Source of the DNA: an uncultured Christensenellaceae bacterium
GTDB lineage: Bacteria; Bacillota; Clostridia; Christensenellales; Pumilibacteraceae
Reading direction: 5' to 3'
Length of the DNA: 64,000 bases
Assembly: GCA_910587455.1 (NCBI GenBank)
Contig: CAJULK010000005.1
Span: 58,335 to 122,334, forward strand
In this document: positions 52,429-62,100 of the stretch, in pieces
Layout of the letters: each line of letters starts with the position of its first letter
Numbering within the stretch: the stretch's first letter is position 1
The notes under the pieces: model-generated
The model's database searches: none
The model's input: only the letters and a program-made list of their open reading frames with translations
Told to the model about the DNA's origin: nothing
Made by a program: the position numbers and the translations under genes

Positions 52429-53220
52429 CTACGTCGTTACGCTGCGGTATTCGGCAATAAGATACTCGAAGCTGTCGCGCACCTGCAAAAAGTCGCTGTA
52501 ACAGTCGCTTCGCGCCGAAATGAGCACGGGCGCGGTTATCTTGCGCCTCTCGAGCGCGGAAAACAGCCGATCGAATCTGTACTTGCCTTTTCCCGGCAAG
52601 CACCATTTTTCTTTGCCCACATCGGACACCTCGACAAGGCTTACGCGTTGCGGCGGACATACGTCCAAATACTCTCTCAAGTCGTAACCGGCGCTTTCGG
52701 CTTGGTACATATCGAAAGTGGCAAAGAGCCTCGGACATTCTTCGAGCATACGCTTGAAAAACGCGGGCGTAGCCGCATACGACCAGCTCATGTTTTTAAG
52801 CGAAAGAAGCACGCCGTACTGTGCGGCGATATTCGCGAGCTGCGCGTAACGCTGCGAAAGCCGCATGTAATCGAACTCGGTCTCGCCCGTCAGATTGATC
52901 GGACCGCGAAACGTGTAAAAACGCGCACCGAAAACATTGCAAGCGTAACAGATCTTTTTGAATATGAGTTCCGCGTCCGTACGCACGCGCGCATTCGGCG
53001 AAAACAACTGCGGTTCGAACTGCGTGGACAGCGGCGAAACGGACGTGACGTCTATATTGCCGCGAAGGGATGCAAGCGAATCGACATACGGTTTTTCGTA
53101 TTCCGAAAAAGTGTTAAGACAGACCTCCGACGTATCGACGCGCATGTTGCGCATCAACTCGAACATACTTTCATTTGCAACCGTATTGAAAAATGTTGAA
53201 GTGGATATGCCGATTTTCAT
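52429..53220 (-). CDS. TIM-barrel protein of the sugar phosphate isomerase/epimerase (xylose isomerase-like) family
   Basis: The 263-residue protein starts MKIGISTSTFFNTV. It has the barrel pattern of the AP endonuclease family 2 fold: EVCLNTFSEYE (about 33), FYTFRGPINL (about 101), LLSLKNMSWS (about 138, where a metal-binding ENxxxx would be expected; the usual Glu is Lys here), FATFDMYQAESAG (about 167) and VSLVEVSDVG (about 195). The Glu-to-Lys change questions normal metal catalysis. Substrate unknown. Its promoter ends 8 nt before the ATG and no ribosome binding site is possible, so the mRNA should be leaderless. Confidence 0.75.
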   Translation of the reverse strand: MKIGISTSTFFNTVANESMFELMRNMRVDTSEVCLNTFSEYEKPYVDSLASLRGNIDVTSVSPLSTQFEPQLFSPNARVRTDAELIFKKICYACNVFGARFYTFRGPINLTGETEFDYMRLSQRYAQLANIAAQYGVLLSLKNMSWSYAATPAFFKRMLEECPRLFATFDMYQAESAGYDLREYLDVCPPQRVSLVEVSDVGKEKWCLPGKGKYRFDRLFSALERRKITAPVLISARSDCYSDFLQVRDSFEYLIAEYRSVTT

Positions 53221-53228
53221 ATGCACGT

Positions 53229-53257
53229 ATTATACCACAAACCGCCGCAAAAGGCAA
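53229..53257 (-). promoter_or_regulatory. promoter of the TIM-barrel gene
   Basis: Minus strand: TTGCCT (53252-53257), 17 bp, TATAAT (53229-53234), then 8 nt to the ATG. Confidence 0.78.
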
Positions 53258-53281
53258 GCATTTTTAACTTACGCTTCGCGC

Positions 53282-54775
53282 TCAGACATCGACCGTTATT
53301 CGACGTTTTTCGCCATTCTTCACCGCGCGTTTTACTCGCGCTTTATACTGCGCAGGCAGATCCGACGGATTTTCGAGCCTCAACTTTCTTATGTTCGTTT
53401 TTCCATGCGCTATATACTTTTTAAGCACGCACAGCAAGCACGGCACGAATATAACGTTTGCGCCCATCCATGACGCGCTGTTTAGCAGACATACGACCGT
53501 GTAGTCGCCGCAATGCTCGGCAATTATAGACACGCCGACGCGCATAAACACTTCCGCCACACCGCCGGCAAGCGCCACCGTGCCGCGCCCCATGCCCTGA
53601 AGCGCGCTTCTGAAAATGCACAGCGTGGACAGCAATACGTAAAATCCGCCGTTGAATATGAGATACTCGAGCGCGTAATCGAACATCTGCGACGTGCGCT
53701 CGTCCTCGGGTATAAACATCATGAGCATGGGACGGTTGAGCGCTATGACGGTTATCCCGAGCACCGCGGAAAGCCCCGCACCGAACAGCGTAAACTGTTT
53801 CAAGCCCGTTTTTATTCTGTCGTAGCGCTTTGCACCGTAATTTTGTCCGACGAAAGTCGCCGAAGCCGAACCGAAACTGCCTATGATCGACGTAGCCAAG
53901 CCGTCCGTCTTTGACGCCGTAGTGTATGCCGGCACGGCGTCGGCGGCGAGCGTATTGAGCGCTTTCTGTCCGAATATCATGCCTATCGAAATCACCGACA
54001 TTTGCAACCCCATAGGCAATCCGAGTTTAAGCTGCTCCCAATACCGTTTGGCGCTCGGACGAAAATGCCGAGGGCTCGGTCTCAGCCACGGATACTTGAA
54101 CCATATATACACAAATGTCAAAGCCGCAGACAGCGTTTGCGATACGAGCGTAGCGAGCGCCGCGCTCTTAACGCCCAAATCGAATTTGAGTATAAACAGG
54201 CAGTCGAGCCCGATATTGACAAAGCTCGAAAATATGAGGAAATACAGCGGCACCGCCGAATCGCCCACCGCGCGCAGCGTGGACGCGAAATGATTGTACA
54301 TAGCGGACAGCAACATGCCGCCGAACACCACGGTTATGTATTCGAGAGCATAAGGATAATACTCCGCGTCCGTATTGATAGCTCTCAGCAGCGGCCCCGC
54401 GACCGGCACGGCAACGGCGGTCACACACCCTACTATCACAACGGTCAGGACTATCCCGTTTGCGAACGACCGCCGCACGCCGTCGTCGTCGCGCGCACCG
54501 AAGCGCTGACTCGTTACGACCGAATATCCCTGCGTAAGTCCGCCGACGAAACCCGTTATCAGAAATGAAATACAGCCCGTAGACCCTACGCCGCCGAGCG
54601 CGGCTTTTCCGAGCGTCTGCCCTACTACGACTGTATCCGCAAGCGAGTAGAATTGCTGAAATACAGTGCCTATAAGGAGAGGCAGCATAAACAGCAATAT
54701 CCTGCCGAGAGGTTTTCCGACGGTAAGATCCATCGCGGCAGACCGACGTAATACAGAAACGCGCCCGTTTTTCAT
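53282..54775 (-). CDS. MATE-family efflux transporter
   Basis: This 497-residue protein has twelve hydrophobic segments in two six-helix halves and is a cation-coupled multidrug or metabolite exporter of the MATE family (NorM/DinF-like branch). Typical features are GKPLGRILLFMLPLLIGTVF near the N-terminus, QQFYSLADTVVVGQTLGKAALGGVG (about 40-64), and a matching second-half segment LGLPMGLQMSVISIGMIFGQ (about 252). The C-terminal 45 residues are basic and cytoplasmic. Substrate not predictable. Leaderless prediction: the -10 box ends 7 nt before the ATG. Confidence 0.93.
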   Translation of the reverse strand: MKNGRVSVLRRSAAMDLTVGKPLGRILLFMLPLLIGTVFQQFYSLADTVVVGQTLGKAALGGVGSTGCISFLITGFVGGLTQGYSVVTSQRFGARDDDGVRRSFANGIVLTVVIVGCVTAVAVPVAGPLLRAINTDAEYYPYALEYITVVFGGMLLSAMYNHFASTLRAVGDSAVPLYFLIFSSFVNIGLDCLFILKFDLGVKSAALATLVSQTLSAALTFVYIWFKYPWLRPSPRHFRPSAKRYWEQLKLGLPMGLQMSVISIGMIFGQKALNTLAADAVPAYTTASKTDGLATSIIGSFGSASATFVGQNYGAKRYDRIKTGLKQFTLFGAGLSAVLGITVIALNRPMLMMFIPEDERTSQMFDYALEYLIFNGGFYVLLSTLCIFRSALQGMGRGTVALAGGVAEVFMRVGVSIIAEHCGDYTVVCLLNSASWMGANVIFVPCLLCVLKKYIAHGKTNIRKLRLENPSDLPAQYKARVKRAVKNGEKRRITVDV

Positions 54776-54782
54776 ATGCTAC

Positions 54783-54811
54783 GTTATACCACCGAACAAA
54801 CCGCGCGTCAA
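54783..54811 (-). promoter_or_regulatory. promoter of the MATE transporter gene
   Basis: Minus strand: TTGACG (54806-54811), 17 bp, TATAAC (54783-54788), then 7 nt to the ATG. Confidence 0.78.
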
Positions 54812-54892
54812 CGTTTTTTAGGCGGTGTTTTTCAATCAATAGCAAAATTACATATTACGATAGAATCGTTGCATAACGCCAGCCGCAAAGCG

Positions 54893-56425
54893 TTACATCA
54901 TGGGCGCGAGCAACCGAAGAATACTTCTAACGAACCGAGTGAGAAGCGTAACCTTTTCGGCTTCGGCATGAGTGATCTCGCGGCTCACGTCCTGTGTGGC
55001 GACGAAATCGGCTTTCATGTCGGGAATGGTATCCGTGTTGTAAAGCAGCGCGCCACATTCGTAATGCAGATAAAAAGAGCGGTAGTCCATATTGCACGTG
55101 CCTATAAACGCGCGCTCGTCGTCTACGATCATCATTTTTGCGTGTATGAATCCCGGCGTGTATGCGTATACCTTTACTCCCGCTTTGACAAGCACCGGAA
55201 TGAACGACTTTGTCGTTTTGTAAACTATCTTTTTATCGGGTATTTGCGGAATGATAAGCCGAACGTCCACACCCGCGAGCGCGGCATTTACGAGCGCCGT
55301 CTGTATCTCGTTGTCGAGAATCACGTACGGCGTCGTGATATACACATAGCGCTTGGCAGTGGATATCATATTGATAAACGCGCTCTCTATGATATTGTCC
55401 TCACGCCCGGGTCCGGACGACACGGGCTGTACGTATCCGTGCGCTTCCGCCGAAGCCCCGATGCTCATATAATCGCGGTACGATATCTTTTCGCCCGACG
55501 ATAAGCCCCAAAACGTAATAAACATTGTTGTAAATCCAAACACGGCTTCGCCGCAAAAGCGCATATGAGTGTCCTTCCAATGCCCGAACCGTTTCTTCTT
55601 GTTAGCGTATTCGTCTGCGATGTTATTTCCGCCCGTATATGCGATCTTGCCGTCTATTACCGATATCTTGCGGTGGGATCTGTTATTAAGCCGCATATCG
55701 AACGACAGCGTGATTTTATTGAACGGTCTGACCTTCACTCCGCCGCGTTTTAGCCTACGCAACACTTTGCCCGTTATCGTAAACATGCTGCCCACATCGT
55801 CGTACAGCACTCTTACATCCACGCCCGCCTGTGCGCGCTCTATAAGCGCGGCTTCGATCTCGCTCCACACTTCGCCCGGTTCGATGATAAAATATTCCAT
55901 AAATACGAACTTTTCCGCAGCCTTGATGTCGCGCACGAGCGCGGGGAAAAAGTCGTCGCCGAGCGAAAAGTATTCGGTCGCGGTGTTGCCGTAAACGGGA
56001 TACGCAGCAGCGTTGAGAACGAGATCGGCGCACGTCGTGCCCGTAGGATTGAGCGCGCGGTTGTCTGCGAGATATTCGGCGTTGCGCATGTTGAGAATAA
56101 CCTGCGACATGTCGGACGCTCGCGACAAACGCTTGCGCACCCGCCGCGGCGTATGCTGCCTGCCTATAAACAAATATACCAATCCGCCGAATGCGGGCGC
56201 GAGAAGAATGAGCATGCACCACGATAGTTTATAGCTCGGATTTATGTCGCGCGATACTATATACAGACAAATAAGAAAACTGAAAAACTCGAAAACGATC
56301 CATATCCATACAAAATAGCTCGCCGCATACAGAACGGAAAACACTATTACCGCTATCTGCAACAGGAAAGATATGACCGTTATCGCCGCTTTTTGCGATA
56401 AGAGTTTTATCAGTTTTCTGAACAT
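54893..56425 (-). CDS. cls: cardiolipin synthase (phospholipase D family)
   Basis: Cls condenses two phosphatidylglycerols into cardiolipin at the membrane. The 510-residue protein has two N-terminal transmembrane helices (about 13-33 and 37-58), a further short hydrophobic stretch at 66-88, and two HKD motifs: SHRKISVIDGKIAYTGGNNI (about 233) and IHAKMMIVDDERAFIGTCNMD (about 412). Length and topology match bacterial Cls. The frame starts directly after a TATAAT with only ATAAAT between, so the message should be leaderless. Confidence 0.94.
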   Translation of the reverse strand: MFRKLIKLLSQKAAITVISFLLQIAVIVFSVLYAASYFVWIWIVFEFFSFLICLYIVSRDINPSYKLSWCMLILLAPAFGGLVYLFIGRQHTPRRVRKRLSRASDMSQVILNMRNAEYLADNRALNPTGTTCADLVLNAAAYPVYGNTATEYFSLGDDFFPALVRDIKAAEKFVFMEYFIIEPGEVWSEIEAALIERAQAGVDVRVLYDDVGSMFTITGKVLRRLKRGGVKVRPFNKITLSFDMRLNNRSHRKISVIDGKIAYTGGNNIADEYANKKKRFGHWKDTHMRFCGEAVFGFTTMFITFWGLSSGEKISYRDYMSIGASAEAHGYVQPVSSGPGREDNIIESAFINMISTAKRYVYITTPYVILDNEIQTALVNAALAGVDVRLIIPQIPDKKIVYKTTKSFIPVLVKAGVKVYAYTPGFIHAKMMIVDDERAFIGTCNMDYRSFYLHYECGALLYNTDTIPDMKADFVATQDVSREITHAEAEKVTLLTRFVRSILRLLAPMM

Positions 56426-56431
56426 ATTTAT

Positions 56432-56464
56432 ATTATATTACCACACAACGCGCGCATAAATCAA
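56432..56464 (-). promoter_or_regulatory. promoter of the cardiolipin synthase gene
   Basis: Minus strand: either TTTATG (56455-56460), 17 bp, TATAAT (56432-56437), 6 nt before the ATG, or TTGATT (56459-56464), 18 bp, TAATAT (56435-56440), 9 nt before it. Both place the transcript start at or next to the ATG. Confidence 0.7.
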
Positions 56465-56527
56465 CAATTATATTGTAAGCACAAAAAGAAAGTTTTATCA
56501 CAGTGCGCGACGTTACGGTCGACTGTA

Positions 56528-58315
56528 TTATTCTTTATCCAAATTTTCGAGCAGCTTTCTGTCGCGCGCGATCGCTTTCAACCGTCGGATCGCTGCCGTT
56601 CTCGACTTGGAAAGTTTCTGCTCGGTCATATACAGCTCCCTGTCCTCCGGACTTAAAGCGCTCAAAAACGCCTGTTGCGCGATCTTGCGCTTTTCCGCAG
56701 CCGATTTTGCCGCGGCTATCTGTTCGGGCGTACGCGGCTTGCGCGGTTTTTTGGGCTTTTGATTGGCGGCTTTATATTCCTCTATACGTTTCCTTTCTGC
56801 CTCGGTGAGCGGCGACGCGTCGGCAAGCAACGCGCTCAATTCCTCGGCTTGGCGCAGTTCGAGCTGAGCCGCGACCTCGCGGTACTGTGCATATGCGTTC
56901 TTTGCCGCACGGTCGCGCACAGGCATGTTATCGCCGTACGTTTCGAGCGGGATCGCAACTTCGTCCGCTTTTTCGCGCATTGCGATAACACCCTGCCTGT
57001 CAATGCCCGCAGTCTGCGCGGAGGGCTGCAACGCGCTCTGAAGCTCGCGCGTAGGCGTGCCGAGTTCCAAAAGCGCCGCTACGGCTTCCTCTGCTGGAGC
57101 AATGGCGAGCGGCGGCTTTGCGCCTTCTATCTTGCCGACCGACACGGATTGCGCGGTGTACGGCGAAATCATGTCAGAACCGAGCCGAGCCGACGGCTGC
57201 GGAAGTTCCGGATATATAACGCTCTTTTTGAGCGGCTGCCCCTCGAAAAACTCGGGCGACGCAGGCATACTCGAAATGCCCACATCCTCGATATTTGGCG
57301 CGAGATCGGTGCGCAGCCTTACGCCCTGCTGACAGAGTATAATGCCGTCTTCGGTCTGAACGGGCGTCAACAAAATGTTCTTACCGCCCGAAATGGTAGT
57401 GAGAACGAGCGTCTGACCGTCCTCCGCCTGACGCAGAGTTGCGCCGGACGCGAGCGCCGCCACGAGCGACGTGGGCGTATCGGGTGCGGGCAGGTTGTCG
57501 AGTAACGCCGCCGTTTCGGGCGTTTGCGGCAGCTCTATGTTTTCCGCTTCGGTAAACGCTTTGAGCCTCGCTTCGATCTCGAGTCTTTCCTTTCTGTTTT
57601 TTGGCTCGCCCGTTATCATGTCCAAAACGTCCATGACCGCAGTTATTTCGTTGATATTGTCGTAACGCAGATTCACGCCCGAGAGCGCCTTTGCGCACTT
57701 GCCGAGCGCCGCGACTTCGAGCGCGTGCCGCTTTTCGGTGCGCGCATAATACAAAAGAACAATGCGCGCGATCACAATTATGAACAGTATTATTATCAGC
57801 GTGACTATGCCCTGTCCAGATTGGAAAAATCCGAACAGCGAACCGAAAAATCCGCACTTGTTTCCGGTATACACGCCGACTACATCGCCGAACTCGGTAC
57901 GGTACCCGTCGTTGCCTGCGGCATTGTCGCCGCGCGTTATGTATTTTCCGTCGGCGGTTATTTCGACGACGCGGTGCGTGATAAGCGTCTCACCGTTTTC
58001 GCCGCTTACCTTAAACGTAATTACGGAACCTACCGTTATTTCGTTCGCGTCGGTCGGCTTTGTGTCTACTATCATACTGCCTTTGGGGATAGTCGGCTCC
58101 ATGGAATCTGACACTATCGCGAACAAGCGGTATCTTCCGAACGTCGTGTAATAATCGTTCTTGAACACGACGAGCATGGCGTTTACGAGCAAGCCCAAAA
58201 CGATAGCGAGAAGAACTATCATTCCCGTTATCTTAAACGCCTCCCCTACGCGCCTGTTTTTTTTGACGGACGCACCGCTTTTCGCTTGCGTCTTATTTTC
58301 CGCTGAATCGGACAT
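56528..58315 (-). CDS. SipW-type signal peptidase I with a 405-residue cytoplasmic extension
   Basis: The start MSDSAENKTQAKSG gives 595 residues. Residues 29-50 are a transmembrane helix. The catalytic Ser is in VSDSMEPTIPKGSM (Ser71). The general base is His in LITHRVVEI (His114), not Lys, which marks the ER/SipW type; Asp130 lies in TRGDNAAGNDG. A second helix spans 168-190, where SipW proteins normally end. Here about 405 residues follow, Ala/Pro/Glu-rich with a Lys-rich end (KPKKPRKPRTPEQIAAAKS, then LSKSRTAAIRRLKAIARDRK). By topology this part is cytoplasmic, and I recognise no domain in it. Two proteins with SipW-type signals are encoded just upstream, so they are probable substrates. 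Own promoter; predicted leaderless. Confidence 0.88.
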   Translation of the reverse strand: MSDSAENKTQAKSGASVKKNRRVGEAFKITGMIVLLAIVLGLLVNAMLVVFKNDYYTTFGRYRLFAIVSDSMEPTIPKGSMIVDTKPTDANEITVGSVITFKVSGENGETLITHRVVEITADGKYITRGDNAAGNDGYRTEFGDVVGVYTGNKCGFFGSLFGFFQSGQGIVTLIIILFIIVIARIVLLYYARTEKRHALEVAALGKCAKALSGVNLRYDNINEITAVMDVLDMITGEPKNRKERLEIEARLKAFTEAENIELPQTPETAALLDNLPAPDTPTSLVAALASGATLRQAEDGQTLVLTTISGGKNILLTPVQTEDGIILCQQGVRLRTDLAPNIEDVGISSMPASPEFFEGQPLKKSVIYPELPQPSARLGSDMISPYTAQSVSVGKIEGAKPPLAIAPAEEAVAALLELGTPTRELQSALQPSAQTAGIDRQGVIAMREKADEVAIPLETYGDNMPVRDRAAKNAYAQYREVAAQLELRQAEELSALLADASPLTEAERKRIEEYKAANQKPKKPRKPRTPEQIAAAKSAAEKRKIAQQAFLSALSPEDRELYMTEQKLSKSRTAAIRRLKAIARDRKLLENLDKE

Positions 58316-58322
58316 TTTGTAT

Positions 58323-58352
58323 ATTATACCACTCCGCAAACACCGTTGTCAA
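58323..58352 (-). promoter_or_regulatory. promoter of the SipW-type peptidase gene
   Basis: Minus strand: TTGACA (58347-58352), 18 bp, TATAAT (58323-58328), then 7 nt to the ATG. Confidence 0.82.
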
Positions 58353-58414
58353 TATTATAGGGATATTTTCCGCTTTTTTGCGGCGACTTTTTTGTTCGAC
58401 GAACTTTGTTTTAC

Positions 58415-58446
58415 AAAAAACAAAGCCGAACGGTCGTTCGGCTTTG
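58415..58446 (-). terminator. terminator of the TasA-like gene
   Basis: CAAAGCCGAAC and GTTCGGCTTTG (58421-58431 and 58436-58446) are perfect 11-bp arms around 4 nt, followed on the minus strand by TTTTTTG. It separates this transcript from the SipW-type gene. Confidence 0.93.
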
Positions 58447-58537
58447 TCGATCCTATGCGTTCAGGGAATCGCTGTTAAATTGACTTTATACCTGTATGTA
58501 ACGGTATCACGAATTTGAACTTATGTTGTCGATTGCG

Positions 58538-59062
58538 TTAAGCTGCTTTTTTGGCAAGCGTTACGGTAATATCGAAAGTCTGATTCATATCGGTCGATAC
58601 GCTCGAATCGAGTATGATGTTAAGATACTTGTCGTTTACCGTTTCCGTCGTTCCGGCGGCAGTTACGGTAAAATCAAACGTGGCGGCGGTAATTGCTTTC
58701 CAACCCTCTGCCGTTGTAGCGGAAGGCGCGGTCGTAATTTCCGCACCGACATTGACATACAAAGTCAGCGAGCTCGTCGTCGTAACCGTTATCGTATATG
58801 CCTCGTTTGCCTCGTATGCGGGAAGCTGTACAGAACCTATTGTTTTACCGCTTCCTTGATTATACGGCAAAAGCCCCTCGATATTCGCAAGCGTGGGTGT
58901 GCCGGTGAAACCGATCATTGTTATGTTGCCGGTATTGTTTCCGCTACTCGTTACATTACTATTGCTGTTTCCGCTCCACGCAGCGAACGATACCGCGCCG
59001 ATGCCGGCGATTGCCGCGACCGAAGCCGCGATGACTAAGGGTTTTACGATTTTCTTTTTCAT
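58538..59062 (-). CDS. exported small protein with SipW-type signal (TasA/camelysin-like)
   Basis: The 174-residue protein starts with basic MKKKIVKP, a hydrophobic segment (about 9-27) and then SFAAWSG, as in TasA/CalY-type proteins cut by SipW. The mature part is rich in Thr, Ala, Ser, Asn and Val, has no Cys, and alternates as a beta-sandwich would (YTITVTTTSSLTLYVNVGAE, then DKYLNIILDSSV and FDITVTLAKKAA). It is shorter than TasA (261 residues). It may form fibres or coat the cell, which is inference from the locus. AGGAG lies 7 nt before the ATG. It follows the 1067-residue gene by 109 bp without a clear promoter and ends in a strong terminator. Confidence 0.8.
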   Translation of the reverse strand: MKKKIVKPLVIAASVAAIAGIGAVSFAAWSGNSNSNVTSSGNNTGNITMIGFTGTPTLANIEGLLPYNQGSGKTIGSVQLPAYEANEAYTITVTTTSSLTLYVNVGAEITTAPSATTAEGWKAITAATFDFTVTAAGTTETVNDKYLNIILDSSVSTDMNQTFDITVTLAKKAA

Positions 59063-59171
59063 TATTCTCTCCTAAATGGAATTATTTTTATTTTAAGCCT
59101 TGTGCGCCCTGCCGCATTCGGCATTAAAACCGTTGTTGCAATTTTTTACGTCGTCTGCCCGACAAAGTTGT

Positions 59172-62100
59172 CTAATTTTTAATAAACGTATCATACTTGA
59201 TATCGTATATACTGCCGTTTGCAAGCGCGGGCTTCCAATTTCGGTTAGGCGTGATTCCGCCCGTCCATGAGTCTCCGTCTTTGTTGAGATTTATCTCGTA
59301 CACCTGCGACATATTACAATTGTATCTCACAAATCTACCGTATTGTATGGCATCGCCCGGCCACCCCGAAGTTATATTCACATCGGCGCCGTCTACATAG
59401 TCTTTCATAAATATTTTATTCGGTCTGCTTGAAACAGTCCAGTTTGTATCGTAACTTGCATTGAGGACGATAAATCCGTCGTTGAATGCCAAGCCTATTC
59501 TGTTTATAAGATCGGGATCGAAAGACAGTTTGTCTACGGTCATAACATAGGATACTTCCGTGCCGAGAACGAAATCCGCCGAAGATACAATCGCATATCG
59601 TCCTATTTCCGTTCTCGTGCCGATTTTATCCATTGTGATTATGATCCCGCTCGGAGCGTCGTCCAACTCGTATACTATCAGACCGTCATCATTAACTTCC
59701 GCCGTCGGGCGCGTATTCCACCCGTCAGACGTCAGCGTCGTATCTTCTCCGCCCACCGTCTTCCACGCATGGATATGGTAATCGTTTTCGCCGTTTATGC
59801 CTACAAGCTCAGACACATCTACTTTAACTCGGAGTTTCGACGCGACATAATGCGCATAATATGTTGCGCTATTGCCGACAGTTATCGGGAACGTTACTTT
59901 TTCTCCGCCCGTAGCCGATGTATACCACCCGTCGAATTCATACAAATCTTTTTCGGGCATGACCGACGGCTGCTCGATCGTCTCGCCCATACGAACGTCG
60001 TTATATTCGATATTCTCGCCTATGCCGCCGTTAATATCAAACGTGACGGTGTATAAGACTTCCTCGGCAAATACGGGATAGAGCGTCAATTCGCTGCCGC
60101 CATCAAAGTCGGTCAGGTTTACCACGCTCATACCTTCCGCCGCGCTTTCCGATTTCGCCCAGCCGACGAAGTGTTTGCCGTCGGGAACGGGTATCTCGGG
60201 CGCAGTGCCGGCAAGCGTCAACGGGAAGTTTGTTTCTGCATACTCGATTCTGCTCGAGGCTCCGTCGCCCGTCACATAGTTTATATAATACTGTTTGGTC
60301 CACTTGGCGTAAAGCGTTATATCCGCGGTTACGGGTGCGGAAAAATCATACGGAACGGTACAGGCTTCGTCGGTATACCAACCGCCGAACGACGAGCCGT
60401 CCTTAGTCGGATCGTCGGGCTTCACCGCGTTTTCGGCAAACGCAACGTTCTGTACGGCGTCGCCGGCAAGAGTTCCGCCGTTTGCTTCGAACATGACCGC
60501 ATAGCCGTTTTGCGCATCCGGTCCCGTTATGTACAGCGTGTCTATCAAAAAGTTGAACGCGGGAACGATCAGCACCGTACCGTCGGCTTTGACGTACTCT
60601 TTACCCGCGCCGTATTCCGTAGTGCCGACGAGCCGCAGCTTGTAATCGCCCGTCGCGTGTATGTCGAGGTTGAAATCGTCGTCGAAGCGCGCGGTATGAT
60701 CGGGATACAGCGAAGACGGATTGGATAGGACTTTTTTGGGAATAAAGTATATCGTCTTGTTGCCCTTGCCGTCGCGGTCGCCCGTCTCGTCGAGCATATA
60801 CATCTTGATCTTACTGCCCTCGGTAAGATTTATGTTTATGGATAGATCCACGTTCTTCGGATAAGAAACGACCTGGTTCATATGCACGCGATCGTCGTAA
60901 ATGGTCATATCCTCGTATTCCGATTCGATCGCGTTCGTCATATTGGTAGTGAATCGCGGATCCCAAAGCAACACGTTGTTCATCAGCCCGCCGAGATAAA
61001 AACCTTTCGGCATACCGAACCCGTCCTTAAAACGGTTTCTGCCGTTAATATTGCTCGCCGTCGCCGTGAGCGTAAAATCGGCCGCCGCATCAGTGACTAT
61101 CTCTATGTCTAGCGCGAAATACTGCTGATCGTAATCACCGAAAAACAGTATGAGATACGTGCCGCCGCTCATATATTCGGGCAGCGCATTGGCAAGACTT
61201 CCGTCCTGTTCGATAATGTCGTAATTTATATCTGCAAGCGTTTTCGTATTCGGCGAGTTGTACACCAAAAAATCGTCGCTGCCGCCGCTCGGACTGCCGT
61301 CGGGATCGGTGCGCATGCGCTTGACGTTGAACGATTTTATATGCGTCGACGAAAGCACGCCGTCGTCACCGTCCACGGTGAAATTGACGAACGCTATGGA
61401 ATTGTCGTCCGTCCCCACTTTGTTATCGCGCGATACGCAAACGTAATTGCGGTATACGTATTCGTTTTCTACGTCGCTCGGCTTAGTTGACGCGGCGACA
61501 GACCGCACCACTATGTCGTTTTCGGTAGGAGCAATAATTTCGGCGGTGTTGCGCGTGTATTTTTCGCACTCGTAATATCCCGACGTATTGTAATTAAGCC
61601 GCAGAGAATAATCGCCGTATCCGCCGTCGAAATATTCCGTAAACTTAAGATCGGCGGTCTTACGGTTGTTATCGGTTCCGAACGCGAATATGAAATAAGT
61701 ATTCGCGTCGGCAATATCGCAGCCCGACATGTCTATTCTTATAACGCCGTCCGCAGGGACCGTGCCCGGAAAATCCGCGCTGATCTGCCTGTCGCCGCTA
61801 TATACGTACATAGACAGCGGCACGCCGAGCGCGGGGTCGATATAATCGACAGTACCGCTTACCGTTTGCGCAGCGTCGGCTTGAGAAAACTCCAAACTGA
61901 ACGATATTTCCGATCTGTTATCATTCTCGTATCCGACATAGATATCCGCCGCATCGGGCACATAATAAAACGAATAAATACCCGCAGCCGACGTTTTGAG
62001 CTGTCCGCCGTCCACCCTTATATTGCCCGTGGAATAGGCTTTGAGCGACGTCAACGTCACCGAAGAATACCCCTTGACAAGCCCGAAAGACGCGCCCGCT

